Shown in pieces: positions 36,971 through 48,275 of a stretch of 64,000 nt of DNA (its first letter is position 1; every line of letters begins with the position of its first letter). The translations under genes were made by a program, and so were the position numbers. The notes beneath the pieces were generated by a model that worked only from the letters and a program-made list of their open reading frames with translations, was not told the DNA's origin and did not search any database. Origin of the DNA: Dasyornis broadbenti. Taxonomy: Eukaryota; Chordata; Aves; Passeriformes; Dasyornithidae. The stretch is from the NCBI GenBank assembly GCA_013397935.1, contig VZRN01004720.1, positions 164,089 through 228,088 on the forward strand, read 5' to 3'.

Positions 36971-39900
36971 ATCTGAAGGTCAACTCCATGCACATCTTCC
37001 CAGCTCTGGCTGAGAGCCTGGGGTGAGGCGGGAGCTCATCCCCAGGATGGGAATGGTGGGGATCGTGGGGATACAGGGGATGGCTCACACCTCTGCTCTG
37101 GACACACCACTGTGCCCTGCACTGACCCAAACCACTGAGCCATGACTGTGGCAAGTTCTTAGTTCATTGCTCATGCACAGATGATTGTAAAATAAAATGT
37201 TCAACCCTGTAAAATGTAAATGCCCTTACATTTTCTTTAACTCCTTTAACCAGTTCATGACAGATATTCCCTAAATATATATTCTTCCCAAAAGGCCATT
37301 TTCCAAGCGTGGGTTCGATGTAAAATAAGCTTTTCCAGTGTCTGATTTATAAGGCATATGAAGTTTCTAACTGAAAAAATAAAAAAGATGATGAATTTCT
37401 CAGGTGTCTTGCTGATTTATTTGCCATGTGGCAATTGATTAGTCATGTCAGCAACTTCATAAGTAACACAATTAATTCTGAAGTTATCGCCAAGTTATCC
37501 AAGTCCTGTGTCACTGATGAATATGTGGTGGATCTGAGTTATAGGTTGTCTCTGAACTTGACTGACTCAAAATAAGCCACCAAGCTGAGTCGTAAATCAC
37601 AAGAGATGGATCTGAGTACACCGCTGAGTCACAAGCAGGTTGTTAGATCACACACATCCCCATTTACAGGCTGGTGAGGTGGCCTCTGCTCTATCTCATG
37701 GTTTGGGAGTAAACGCCAAAGTGTAAATCTGGGATGCCAATATCAAACGATACCTTCCTTGGGGACACACAGCACCCATGGGCAGAGCTGTGATGCTCCT
37801 GTCACACACAGGAGCACACTGGAATCAGCACCAATGCCTTCTCCTTGCAGATGAAGAACTCCAGGTGTGCCTCACATCTCTGTTCTCACTCTCCTCCTGA
37901 GGTACTGACTCCACAGTAAGCCTGACTGGTGCTGGCAGATATTGCAGGCTTTAATTAAGAAGTCATTTAGAGGCCCACTGTGTGACCTTAATTAAACTAT
38001 AAAATGGCAAACACTAATAAGAAAGATGACATTCCTGTGGGGGCTGAATCAAGGGCATTAACCTCCTGGTGAGGAATTCTTTTTTCATCTGACAAATATG
38101 AAAGACCTCCCAGCTTGCTGCAAGGTGTCCTCGGTGTCACTGTGGGGCTGCTCATGGGACATGTTCCTCCTGCATAGCTGGGATTCCTCCTGTGGAGCAC
38201 AACTGGATGGGTAACTCCTGCAGACTTCACATTGGCACAGGGATGGTCCTTGGACCTTTCCTCAAGAGCATCAGACACTGCTTTCCAGAAGCATCAAGAT
38301 GGGGTTCCCTTCTCCTTTCCCTTCTTGTTTTGAGGATCTTCTCCCTTTTCTGTTTATTACCACAGACTGAGGTGGAGATCACCAGGAGCTCCGTGGGTGT
38401 ACATGAAGCTCTTCTGTTTGTTTTCCTTTCTGTGCATCTCTCTGATGCTGTTACACTAAATACTCATTTCATATTCTCAGTAGGTGAGGGAGATGCCATG
38501 GGAGACACATTTACATCTGTAAACTGCAATCAAAACTAATTAAACCCAGCACAAATACTGATTAATGGAAGAGGGAACCTGAGGTCAAGTCCTGTGGCCC
38601 CACCCCAAATAACAATGGCTTCTCTTTTAAGACACAGATTTGCTTGTTGTCTTTAATTCCCATCATCTGGTGGAACATCTCCAGCTCCTGGCTCTGAGGC
38701 AGCTGTACTGCCTTTGGAAGTGATACAGGGAAAACCATCTGACATCCGGAGCTGTGCCTGAAATGCAGCTTCTCTTTAAAAACTCACCACTGGGACTCTA
38801 TGATATGACATAAGCTCTATCCCTGTGCTCGTATTGCACCAGGCCACTGGTTTCATTTTATTTCATTAAAGCTGAATTTATTCCAGCTAAGCAGTTAAAA
38901 TATTCTTTACTAGCCTTGCCGCCTTTAAGAGTCTCCATTCCCTGTTCATCATCCTGGGTTTCTTGCTCCAGGCATCAGGTTTCCAGACGAGGTCTCAAAT
39001 GGAACAGGTGCTAACAGGAGAGATGAAGGTGCAGAAACAGCTCACACTGGAGCGAGTGGCTGCACCAACACCTCGTCAGCAACCTCGTGGTGAGCACAAT
39101 CAGCAGGAAAACCCTCTGCACATGGACTCAGTGGGAAAAGCACAGAGCATGACACTTGTTAAACACGTAACATACATGGAGCACTGAGGGGAACTTGGGG
39201 AAATCTTCTCAAGGGAGCAAAAAGCCAGTTTATTTAAAGAGCAAATTATTGATTATTGTGGAGAGAAAACAAGCAGAATCACTGAGTGGGGTATGAGTGA
39301 TGGACATTTCTAGGAATATAGATTTGGAAGTGGTAACTGTGGCATCAGTCATCAGCTGTGTCCTGGCAGACATAGACCCACCTGCCTGAGCACCAGTGAG
39401 GGGACCCTCAGCATCCTGCCGTGACCATGCCCCCAAATGATGAGAATCAGGGAGCAGCCAGCCTAGGGCACAAGGGGCTGGACTGAGTGACAGAGGCAGG
39501 GACAGGGATACCAGACAGTCCTCAGACTCCCCTCCCAGGCCCAGGAGAGGCAAATTAGTTCTCTTTCATCCCCAGCATCTATTGGCACATTTCCAAGTCC
39601 CCACTCCAAGGCAGAGATATGCCACAGACAAGTAATTAATGCCTGTGAAGAACCGTTATGACACTGGCTCATCTGGCTTTTCCCTTCACAATGAGTCTTT
39701 ACTGGAATGGTGCCTGACAATCACTATTGTCACATCACAATTTTTCCAGGTAAAAGGCTATTTTCCCCAGGCAGCCAGTGAGGATTTCATTGTTTAAATA
39801 GTGTGAAATCCTTCTTTATGAGGCCACTTGCCTTCTGGTCTACAAGAATGGCCTTTCACAGCATCCAACGCTCCCTGTTATCCCCAGTGCTATTTGTTAC

Positions 39901-41675
39901 AGAGACAGCCTGTCCTCCCCTGCCCCACTGTCCTGCTCCACAGATGCTGCTGTTGAGGATTTAAAGATAAAATGAAGGATGCTGCAGGTGAGGCGCCATA
40001 GCCACAGGTCATTAATCTTCCCATTCCTTGCACAGGATTTTAACAACTTTTCCCTGTGGAAATGGGTGGTTTGCTCTGCTTCCAGTTCTTGGGCTCTGCT
40101 GTGCGAGGTTTCCAATTCAAAATAAAGGTGGAAAAGCCAAAACCAAATATTAACCAAATATTGACCAGACCCCGCAGTGCTACAGTGCACTCCTGCCTTT
40201 TCCCAGGAGCCATATCAGCTCTGAGAAAGGCAGAGATGGGGCTGAAGTGGGAGAGGGGTCTGCCCAGGGCCCTCCCTGTGCCAGGGCTCTGATGGGCAGA
40301 CACTTGGGTGGGAACAGCTCCGAGGTCTCCCTGCCATCAGCCAATATCTATCTCCCAACACTGACATTGGGTGGTTCAGTGTTCAGACGCCCTGCCTGGC
40401 AAAGGCACCAGCTCACAGTGATCTGTGTCAGCGTGATCAGATAACATTGATATTCTGCCTTCAGCTCAATTTATTAACCCACCGTTCCTTTCAAACAAAA
40501 TATCACATCGCTTAATTATGTCTTGGCCATTTCCAAATGCCACCAGATATGGAGAACATGACACCATTGCCTTTTGCCAGGCACTGGAATCAGACTCTGT
40601 GTCACCCTCTGACAGGAGAATCATAAAACTGCATTAATCAAGTTGTGTATCAGTCACAAAAATGGAGGAGTAATTTGTCAAAGTTGCGTCCGGGCTCAAT
40701 AACCATTTGGAGATGACTAAGTAATTAATCAATAATGCGTTCTCACCTTTTCATTTCCCCAGGTTCCTGTGACTTGCACAGCAGAATGACTGGAAAATAA
40801 CGGGCTATCTGGTGGCTTCAGAAATGTTGGTTGGTGTTTACTGCGGAGTTGTTTCAGTCCAAGCTTCCTTTCTGTCTGGCACATCTCCAGTCCAGTCCCA
40901 GTGCGAGCTGCACCTCACAGCAATGGGTGCTGATGCTCAGAAGTCTGTGTCAGGCCACGTGCCACCAAACAGAGCCCAAGGCATGAGCAGAGGCATCCTG
41001 AGAAGGATGGAAAGCATTGCCAAGTGCTTGTGCTCCTGGCCAGACTCCTGGATGGAATCCTGCCCAAACCCTCTGGCATGATGGTTCACCTCAGAGCCAG
41101 ACACAAGATGCAATTCCTCAATCAAAACCAGCCTTCTAACCTCAATGCTCACCCCATTATTTAAATAACTGTTTACCAGAGATTCTGTTAGTGTACATTC
41201 TTCTTTCTTAATGTTTCTGAAATAACACCCTCTAATACAATCTCAGAATAACTCATCAGCGAAATGAAGAAATTTACCCATGAGACTGAATTGCTACTTC
41301 TTCAGTGCCCTAAGAGTGATAACTTGATTAATAAAATGGTTGGATTTGCAGTACCACAAGACTTTTCAACTCAGCATCAATCACTTTACATCTATTGCTC
41401 AATGTTAGATTCACCGAACGCATTATTGAACTCACTGAAAACTGTGTTAGTTATATTAAGTAATTAGTGAGATTAATGCTGTTGCAGAGCTATAACCTGG
41501 GCAGAGTCCAGATTGATTAGAGTTAATTCTCCTGCCTGCTTAAATAATTTATATTCTGATTTCCCTGCTATGTAAGAGCAGAAACCCTCAAGGAAGATTC
41601 CTGTCCTCAGCACGGTCATGCATGTACCCAGCGGAGGATATTTCAGAAAGACACCCCTCATTAGGGGGTCACTGG

Positions 41676-41744
41676 CTCATCCTCATCCTCCTTTTCCTCA
41701 TCCTCTTCCTTCTCCTCCTCCTCTTCCTCCTTCTCCTCCTCCAG
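41676..41744 (+). repeat. Polypyrimidine tract, CTC/TCC-rich, ending CCAG
   Basis: About 67 bases that are nearly all C and T (three interrupting A at ATCCT positions), ending CTCCTCCAG|GTCAGG. It resembles a strong splice acceptor, but no coding sequence follows. It could also be a mirror-type homopyrimidine tract able to form triplex DNA. Confidence 0.85.
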
Positions 41745-42808
41745 GTCAGGCCAGTTAATTTTGTGTGTCCAGAGCCCCTTGCCAGTGCCCACCACTCAGG
41801 CTCGTGGTCCACCTGCATCCTGAACGGATTGGGCATCCCTGTGTCCAGCGTGAAGACAAAATTCTCTTCAAAGCCAAAACATTCTCAGCCGGATTCATGG
41901 ATTCAATATACTGTTTGGCCCAGAGGGTGGATTCAGTAACTTATACATGATCCTGGTTTTCGAATCAAAATTTCATTATTATGAATGATTGCAACAATTT
42001 TCATATTTTACATTTTGTCTTTGCAGGGAATTTTAAACACTAATTTTGTCCCTTGGTACTGGTGTGTGTAATAATTCTGCTGATCTATATTCATGTCCTC
42101 CCAGCCTTGCAGTTCCGGCAGTTTTCACAACTCACAGAAGAATTTTCTTACAGAACTGAATATCCATAATACTTATTATTTTTGTTAATGAACATGTTCT
42201 CAGTCCCTGTAATAATCACAGGACATGATTCTCAGTGTATTTAAATAATTGATTGACTTAGAGCTCACTAATATGAATACATCTATGAGTGTTTAATAGG
42301 ATCATTATTTAATTCTGGCTCTGTGCACTGTATCATGTTACCAATAAATCAATTATGCATCTCTCTGCCTGTAGGATCTCACTCCTGGTGGCTCAGAGGG
42401 CCAGGCTTGGCTGGAAGCACTGCAGAGAAGGTGACACAACGGAGGTGGCCAGTCCTACTGCACAGGACTCCAGGAGCAGCTGGCTCCTGACACACGTGGG
42501 AAAGCCGAGACCAGAGTAAAGCACATCATTAGAAGGAAATGGAGCATGTGCTAATTGGTCTGTGTTTTCAGTTAGCAGGCATTTATTAGGGATGTCTGAC
42601 TTACCCATATCCAGGTCAGCTTGCTGATATTGTATTAACCTCTGGTGCCACTGATGTGCACAGGAAAAATTCAGACCACACTTTACAGGGATTTTGCACC
42701 CTGCCCAAGGCACTTCCTCACCACGCCCAGCACTGGCAGCTGGAGGCGCTGCTGGCTGTCACCACAGCATCCATCAGCCTTACCTTGGAGAGGTGCTGAG
42801 GCTCTGGA

Positions 42809-42879
42809 CTCTGGGGCTCTGGGGCTCTGGGGCTCTGGGGCTCTGGGGCTCTGGGGCTCTGGGGCTCTGGGGCTCTGGG
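42809..42879 (+). repeat. 8-base G-rich minisatellite, unit CTCTGGGG
   Basis: Eight perfect head-to-tail copies and a partial ninth. GGGG recurs every eight bases with four-base CTCT spacers, so the plus strand fits the G-quadruplex pattern G4-N4-G4-N4-G4-N4-G4 more than once over. Confidence 0.97.
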
Positions 42880-43519
42880 CCCAACAGTAGGGGACTGGGA
42901 CCCTTGTGTGACAGGGAACAGGGGATTGAAACGATCCTGTGATGGAGAGCAGGGTATTGGGAACCCTCTGAGACAGGGACCAGGGGATTGGAAACTGTGA
43001 AACAGGAAACAGTGGATCAGGACCCCCATGACGCAGGGAGCAGGGAATGCTGAATGGGTTAGGAGAGCCAGTGCTAGATCACAGACTGAATGCTCCTGCA
43101 AATGTCAACAAAACCATACATATACAAATACATTCATTTCTACCTATTTCACCCATTAGCTAACTGCAAAATTTCGCAGTAATCCCCAGTAGATCAGAGC
43201 AGACCTATGGTCCAGGCTAATCCCTTTATTATGAAGCAATGCTATAGAAATCAAATAACAGCAGTAAATCGGGAGATTAACAAGCTGGGAAATGCACAAA
43301 TTAAATTGCATCCTCCCTCTCTGCTCTGCCCCAGCCAATGGCTCTGTTTCTGCTGTGGCCACTGCATCCACTCCAGCAGGAAAACAAGGCTAGAAATCAC
43401 TTTATAAAAATGAGATTCTATTTAATCCCTGATGCAGGTAGTAAGCACAGTCTGCCCAGGATGAGCCCATATTGGTACAGCCCCCATGTCCACACACTTT
43501 TCTCCCAGGGAGCAGAGAG

Positions 43520-43545
43520 CATGGTTCTATGATTCTACGATCTGG
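43520..43545 (+). mobile_element. Remnant of a CR1 tail
   Basis: GGTTCTATGATTCTACGATC resembles the ATTCTATG tail of CR1 with no body beside it. Chance similarity is possible. Confidence 0.4.
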
Positions 43546-43696
43546 CTTTGCCAAGCGTGCAGGGATCCAGATGTGGATATGGACAGCAGGGACATACGGC
43601 ACTTGGGACTCCTGACTTTTCCTGCCAGCTTGGAATGGGAGTCAGGAACAGGGCTTTGCCTGCAGCAAGATGGGACATGGGCACTGCTCTCTGGTG

Positions 43697-43740
43697 CAGC
43701 TTCTCTGGGCAACCTGTGCCAGTGTCTCACCACCCTGGTC
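43697..43740 (-). mobile_element. Short antisense CR1 fragment
   Basis: CAGCTTCTCTGGGCAACCTG and TGCCAGTGTCTCACCACCCT are antisense CR1. It stands just before a sense CR1 copy of another subfamily. Confidence 0.75.
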
Positions 43741-43769
43741 AGTAGTGACTGTTCCAGGGCCAGATGGAT

Positions 43770-43972
43770 CCAGGAGTTCTTCAAGGAGGACTGTGCCAGA
43801 GCCTCTGGAGAGGGCTGGGATCTCCCAAGCAGGTGTCAGCAAGGACCACCATCCCTCACCCACACCAGGCACATGGTGGGATTCTTGGGGATGTCCTGTG
43901 CAGGGCCAGGAACTGGACTTGATGTTCCTTGTGGCTCCCTTCCATGTCAGGATATTCTATGATTCTATGATC
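43770..43972 (+). mobile_element. CR1 LINE 3' fragment, GATATTCTATGATTCTATG type
   Basis: Sense CR1: CAGGAGTTCTTCAAGGAGGA, TTCTTGGGGATGTCCTGTGC, AGGGCCAGGAACTGGACTTG, then TGTCAGGATATTCTATGATT and the tail. Same subfamily type as the copy at 9230. Confidence 0.88.
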
Positions 43973-44294
43973 CCCAGGGATCCTCCTGGGACCCATCAGG
44001 AGTCAGGCTGCCTGCAGCAGGGCCAGCTCTACCCTGATCCAGCAGTGTGGTTTCTGTCCTGACTCTGCTTTTATTGCACAGTAGCATCTGAATGAATATT
44101 TTATTCATTCCCTTAAGAACATCTCCACAAATGCACATTCGAATAAAACATGAGGATGCATTTTTGGAAGAGCCATGTAGTGCTTCAAACAGCCCCATCA
44201 CAGCGTATTAAGCAGAGCAAGCACTGTGCGGTTGTATTTTTGTCTTGGTGATTCTAATGGAGTCCCACGGCATGCGAGACAATGGGGAAGATGC

Positions 44295-44326
44295 CCATGG
44301 CCCCATGGCCCCATGGCCCCGTGGCC
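44295..44326. repeat. 8-base tandem repeat CCATGGCC, four copies
   Basis: Three perfect copies and one with CCGTGGCC. Each contains the palindrome CCATGG. Confidence 0.9.
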
Positions 44327-44479
44327 CTGCAGCCACATGTCCCTAGATCCTGGAGGTGGGGGCTGTGGCTGCTGTTGGCTTCTGTCCTGAGTGCTGGCAG
44401 AATGAGGCAGAATGTCTGGATGCTGGAGCCGTTTGCTTCACATCCCCAAAACACGGATGTATCTACTTACAAACATGCC

Positions 44480-44509
44480 AGAGAGAAAAAAAAAAAAAGA
44501 AAAAAAAAG
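44480..44509. repeat. A-rich homopurine run
   Basis: About 30 bases of A with scattered G. No LINE or SINE body is recognisable on either side, so it need not be a retroposon tail. Confidence 0.85.
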
Positions 44510-47346
44510 TAGAGTTTCTTAGTGAAAGGTATTGGCAAAGTAGAAAAACCTGACCCATGTGCTCATGTCCAAACACACGAGTGCCAGAACAGCCACCTGC
44601 ACCTGCCACCTTTGTGAATCCTGTAAGCTGAACGAGATGGACTCTGCTTCTCATCTGATAAGCCAATTCTGGGTTTCTCCATTCCTAAATGCAGCATGGG
44701 AGATGCACAGGGATGTTTTTGCATAGCCGGGGTGATTCTAGCAAAAATCTTTCTACTTCTGGAAAAGACAATTTTTATATTGTTTGAATTCATTGAAAAG
44801 CAGCAATAAAGCAAATGCACAGAGAGGAGCAAGCAGAGCAACAGCAGGAGGATGGAAGGGGCAGAGGTTATAGGGAACAGGAGCCAATTAAGCCTGAGAG
44901 GAGGAAATTTAGCACAGTTAAAGAAAATGGTCCTCCAACCCTAAACTGGACTTCAACTCATCAGTGCAAGAGGCCACTGATGGCAGGTTCCCCTTGAGAT
45001 GCTGTAGGAGGAACACTAGCAGAAGTAACAAGGGTGGCACCAGTTAGAGCAGCAAAGCATCAGGGAAAGGGAACCAGCTTTTGGGGAAGGGACAGAGCAG
45101 ATATGGCCCGAATGCACAACCAAAGATGTGACCTTCGGAGGAATCACCTTCTCCTACAGTGACACACAGTTCACCATTGGGGTGAGCACAGCAGCCCCAG
45201 CTTGGACAAGGTGAGGTGCGTGCAAACAGCATCCCTTGGCAAGCTGCTGGTCTGCAATGGCTTGGCATCACTGCTGACTGGTAGCACTGATTTATAAAGC
45301 AGAAATAAATGAGCCTGCTCTGCAATTTCACCTGATTTTGTCTCCCATTCCAATTTGCCACCTTTCATCATAATGCCAGGTTGTTAATTATGTTTCCGTC
45401 TTATTTCTCTGATAATACCCCACCTTGTACTGCACATCGTGGCTGCTCAAAGGGTTTCATTTTACCTTTCATTTCACCTCCTAGCACAGCTCTAAATTTA
45501 GTCAGCTTGTAATTTGCGGGTATTTTATACATTATGCTTTTAGTATTTTGAGGTAAAATGGAGTCCTTGTCTTTTAATTTACTCTCTAATAATTCTCCAC
45601 CAAATCTTGATACAAAAGGCCTTTTTTTTCCCCTGAAGACTAATTGAATGGGGTGTAATTATAATACCCAGGGAGATGATATTGAAAGTACGTTAACTGT
45701 GACAGTTTCCTCTGACTAATCACCCCTCAGGCAACTTCAAATCTTGTCTGTGCAAGCTCCCAGTCAGTTACTGTGCAGATGTGCCAAGACGGAGCTTAGC
45801 ACAAGATGTTCCTGCTAAGATGGGGATTTGGGCAGGGTGGATGTGGGACACTGGGCTGGGAGCTTGACGTCTCCAAGCTGCTGATGCAGCTGCAGGTGCT
45901 GATCTGTCCTTCAGGACCCAGCAGTGTGGCCACAGGTAGAGAGAAGGGATCAGGCTGTCTGAGGTAGCTGGGGACCACACAGGTGGCATTGTCCTACTGA
46001 GGCAGTGAAGACACAGGGCATGAAAGCCCTTGCCTCAGCCCAGAGATGTTCCCATTTCCCTCTTCCTTGGCTTATAGCTCCTGCTAGGAGTGCTTGCCTG
46101 CTTGGCCAAAGGAAAGCATTGAAAATACAGTGAGTGGAAGAAGGGCACAGGGCCAGAACCTGTGGCAGGAGCATCCTTCCCTGGCTGCTCAGGAGTCAGA
46201 GATAACACCAACAGTCCTGCAGGCTGCAGCACTTTCCTTGGAAACACATTTACCTGCCAGGAGAGGAGCAGCAATTTGCAGTATTTGTGCACTCTGATGG
46301 TGTGATAGCAGCAAGGTCAGCACTCAGCGGAAACACCAAGGGGCTATTTCCTCACTAAACTGTGGACTGCAGTAAGTGAAAAATAAGCTTCGAGGTTGCC
46401 TATTATGCAGACAATAAAATGTTTTTATATCAATGTAGGTGTCAAGCTCTACATTTCCGCTGAGTGGATCCTTCACATTATGAGCCAACTATGAAAATGT
46501 TCAGCCAAGCAGGGATGCTCCCATCTACAGCCCAGTGTTTGCTACTGGAAATAACAGATTTCCACTCTACATTTGGCAGCCTGGGTTCTCAGAGGGGACA
46601 GGACTCTGGGTGGGGACCTTACAGTCACAGTCTGACCCTGGGTAGGGGCAGCATCTGTGGGGACACGGGTCTGCAGCAGTGGGAGCTCCCACACAAAGGT
46701 GGAGGGACAGGACAAGCTCTCAGCAAAGCTTTCTGTAGAAAGTAATGCACTTTTCTATAGGATCACTGTGAGCTAATCAGCCTTTGCTGTCCCCAACACA
46801 CTTTCAGCTCTCCTCCAGTGCCACTGTTGCACAAGCTGCTTGGGATTGGAATGGCCAGGGCAGAGTCCCCGGCCCCTCCACCTCAGATACAGTTGGCATG
46901 AGAAGTATTCCCAGAGTGTCCCTTCACTGCTGAGTGAAAAGATCCTTTGCAGAGATTAAAATGAATTTATTATTTCACAGTCCAGTATTTACATCACATC
47001 TGGAGAGGGTATTACAATATCCCATTACAAAAACGTCTCCATAATGAGTCCCATGCTGGGACCAGGGGCAGGAGGCAGGTGGCAGTAAACACTCCAGTGA
47101 CCCTGGCACTGCCATGGCCCCCACACCATCTCCAGGCCCTCCTGAGCCAGCACATCCCCTGCAGGGTCACAGTGCAGTCACGGAGCAGGGCTGGAGGTGT
47201 TGGTCCCACAGCCCCAGGGTCTCAAGCACTTCTAATATCAGGGCCACAGAGCTCACATCCTCCCCCACCTTCAGCTGCCACACCACAGGAAACAGTGCGT
47301 CCTGGAGAAGGTCACGAGCTCAGGCCCAGGAGGTGGTACATTTTTC

Positions 47347-47352
47347 TTTATT
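47347..47352 (-). terminator. Candidate poly(A) signal AATAAA of TAFA3
   Basis: This is the first canonical AATAAA on the gene's strand after the stop codon, in the context CTAAAATAAAGAAAAATG. Hexamer identity and position are seen; use is inferred. An upstream ATTAAA at 47976-47971 would give a shorter transcript. Confidence 0.45.
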
Positions 47353-48263
47353 TTAGATTAATGCAACAAAACCTGGCTTGGTCTGAGGCCCTGGCTGGGC
47401 ATCTGCATGCCCCAGGCACCCCAGAGCTGCAGCCAGAGAGATCCCTGCACACAACTCTGAAATTTGATTGCAAACACAAGCAGAACTCAATGCCTGGGAT
47501 TTGCATGGTGGAAAACATTAAATTTGCAACCTGATTAATGCAATTACTGAGGAAGGAGAAACCAGCAGCATGTGCCATGGAGACATCTCACCAACCCTGG
47601 GGGGCAGCAGGGTGTCAGACACCCTCTGACTACGCTGCCACATCTGCCACATGTGGTCACAGCAGGAAGGTGGTGGGGCAGGGACAGCCCAGTGCTCTGA
47701 GGGCAGAGCAGCCCCAGTGACTCAGAATCAGGCTGGAGCTCAGTGGCTGCTCCTAGGAACCCCCAGGCCAGAAGCCAGAAGCCACATGGGGGAGAGTTTC
47801 CCCCGTAACCATTGATTTCCCAATTCCTGACATAACTTAGATTCAGCATCTCGGGAGATAGGGAAAGGTGACTCACAGCAATGATTTTAGCTATTCAGAT
47901 TAAAGCCCATTTTGGGGGCCTGCTGCCTGTCTGTCTCTGTATTGTCAACAGCTCTTACACGGTTGGAGTATTTAATTTAGGAGGATTGGTGAACGAGCCC
48001 ATTTCTTGGTTGGTGAACACGTCCACAGAAAAAGAGGAATCTGTGGAGTGACAGGAGTCTGGCAGCTGCACTCGGGTCCCTGCCTACAGCCTCCAGGGAA
48101 GCTGGGGCTCAGCAGATGTTCTGATCCAGTACCTGTCACAGTCCTGCCGGGACAGCAGCCCTGGAGCACCCCACCTCTGCAGGCACTGGGCCACATCCTG
48201 CTCCTCACAGGAGCACCAGGATCCACACCAAGGCTGGTCAGCCAGTGCTGTACTGCACGGAGG
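47347..48263 (-). other. TAFA3: TAFA3 3' untranslated region (predicted extent)
   Basis: Sequence after the TAG codon on the minus strand. The nearest poly(A)-like hexamer is ATTAAA at 47976-47971, about 290 bases after the stop. The first canonical AATAAA is at 47352-47347, about 915 bases after it. A 3' end just below 47347 or one near 47950 are both possible; another AATAAA lies further downstream near 46970. Reading frames inside this stretch have no recognisable homology. Confidence 0.5.
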
Positions 48264-48275
48264 CTATCGAGTGAC
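48264..48275 (-). CDS. TAFA3: TAFA3 terminal coding segment (Val-Thr-Arg-stop)
   Basis: Only four codons of coding sequence, GTC ACT CGA TAG, directly follow a textbook acceptor (TTCTCCTCTCCTCCTCAG). Most TAFA proteins end in KVTR or a close variant, and human TAFA3 ends KTTKVTR, so this exon completes the expected C terminus. Phase 0 agrees with the preceding donor 1337 bases upstream. The 3' untranslated region continues from 48263 towards lower coordinates. Confidence 0.88.
   Translation of the reverse strand, partial: VTR

Larger units (their letters stand above)
35008..47346. other. Intergenic, CR1-poor, AT-rich in places
   Basis: Only small CR1 pieces occur here. Long AT-rich unique stretches lie at about 36120-36720, 37180-37560, 41940-42360 and 45370-45720, the kind of sequence in which conserved enhancers are often found near brain-expressed genes. 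This cannot be judged from one sequence. Simple repeats are listed separately; no gene is recognised. Confidence 0.55.

Noticed and set aside
37305..37325. GGGTTCGATG as a tRNA B box
   Set aside because: It lacks the closing CC of the B box, and no A box or cloverleaf can be drawn around it. No tRNA gene was found anywhere in the window.
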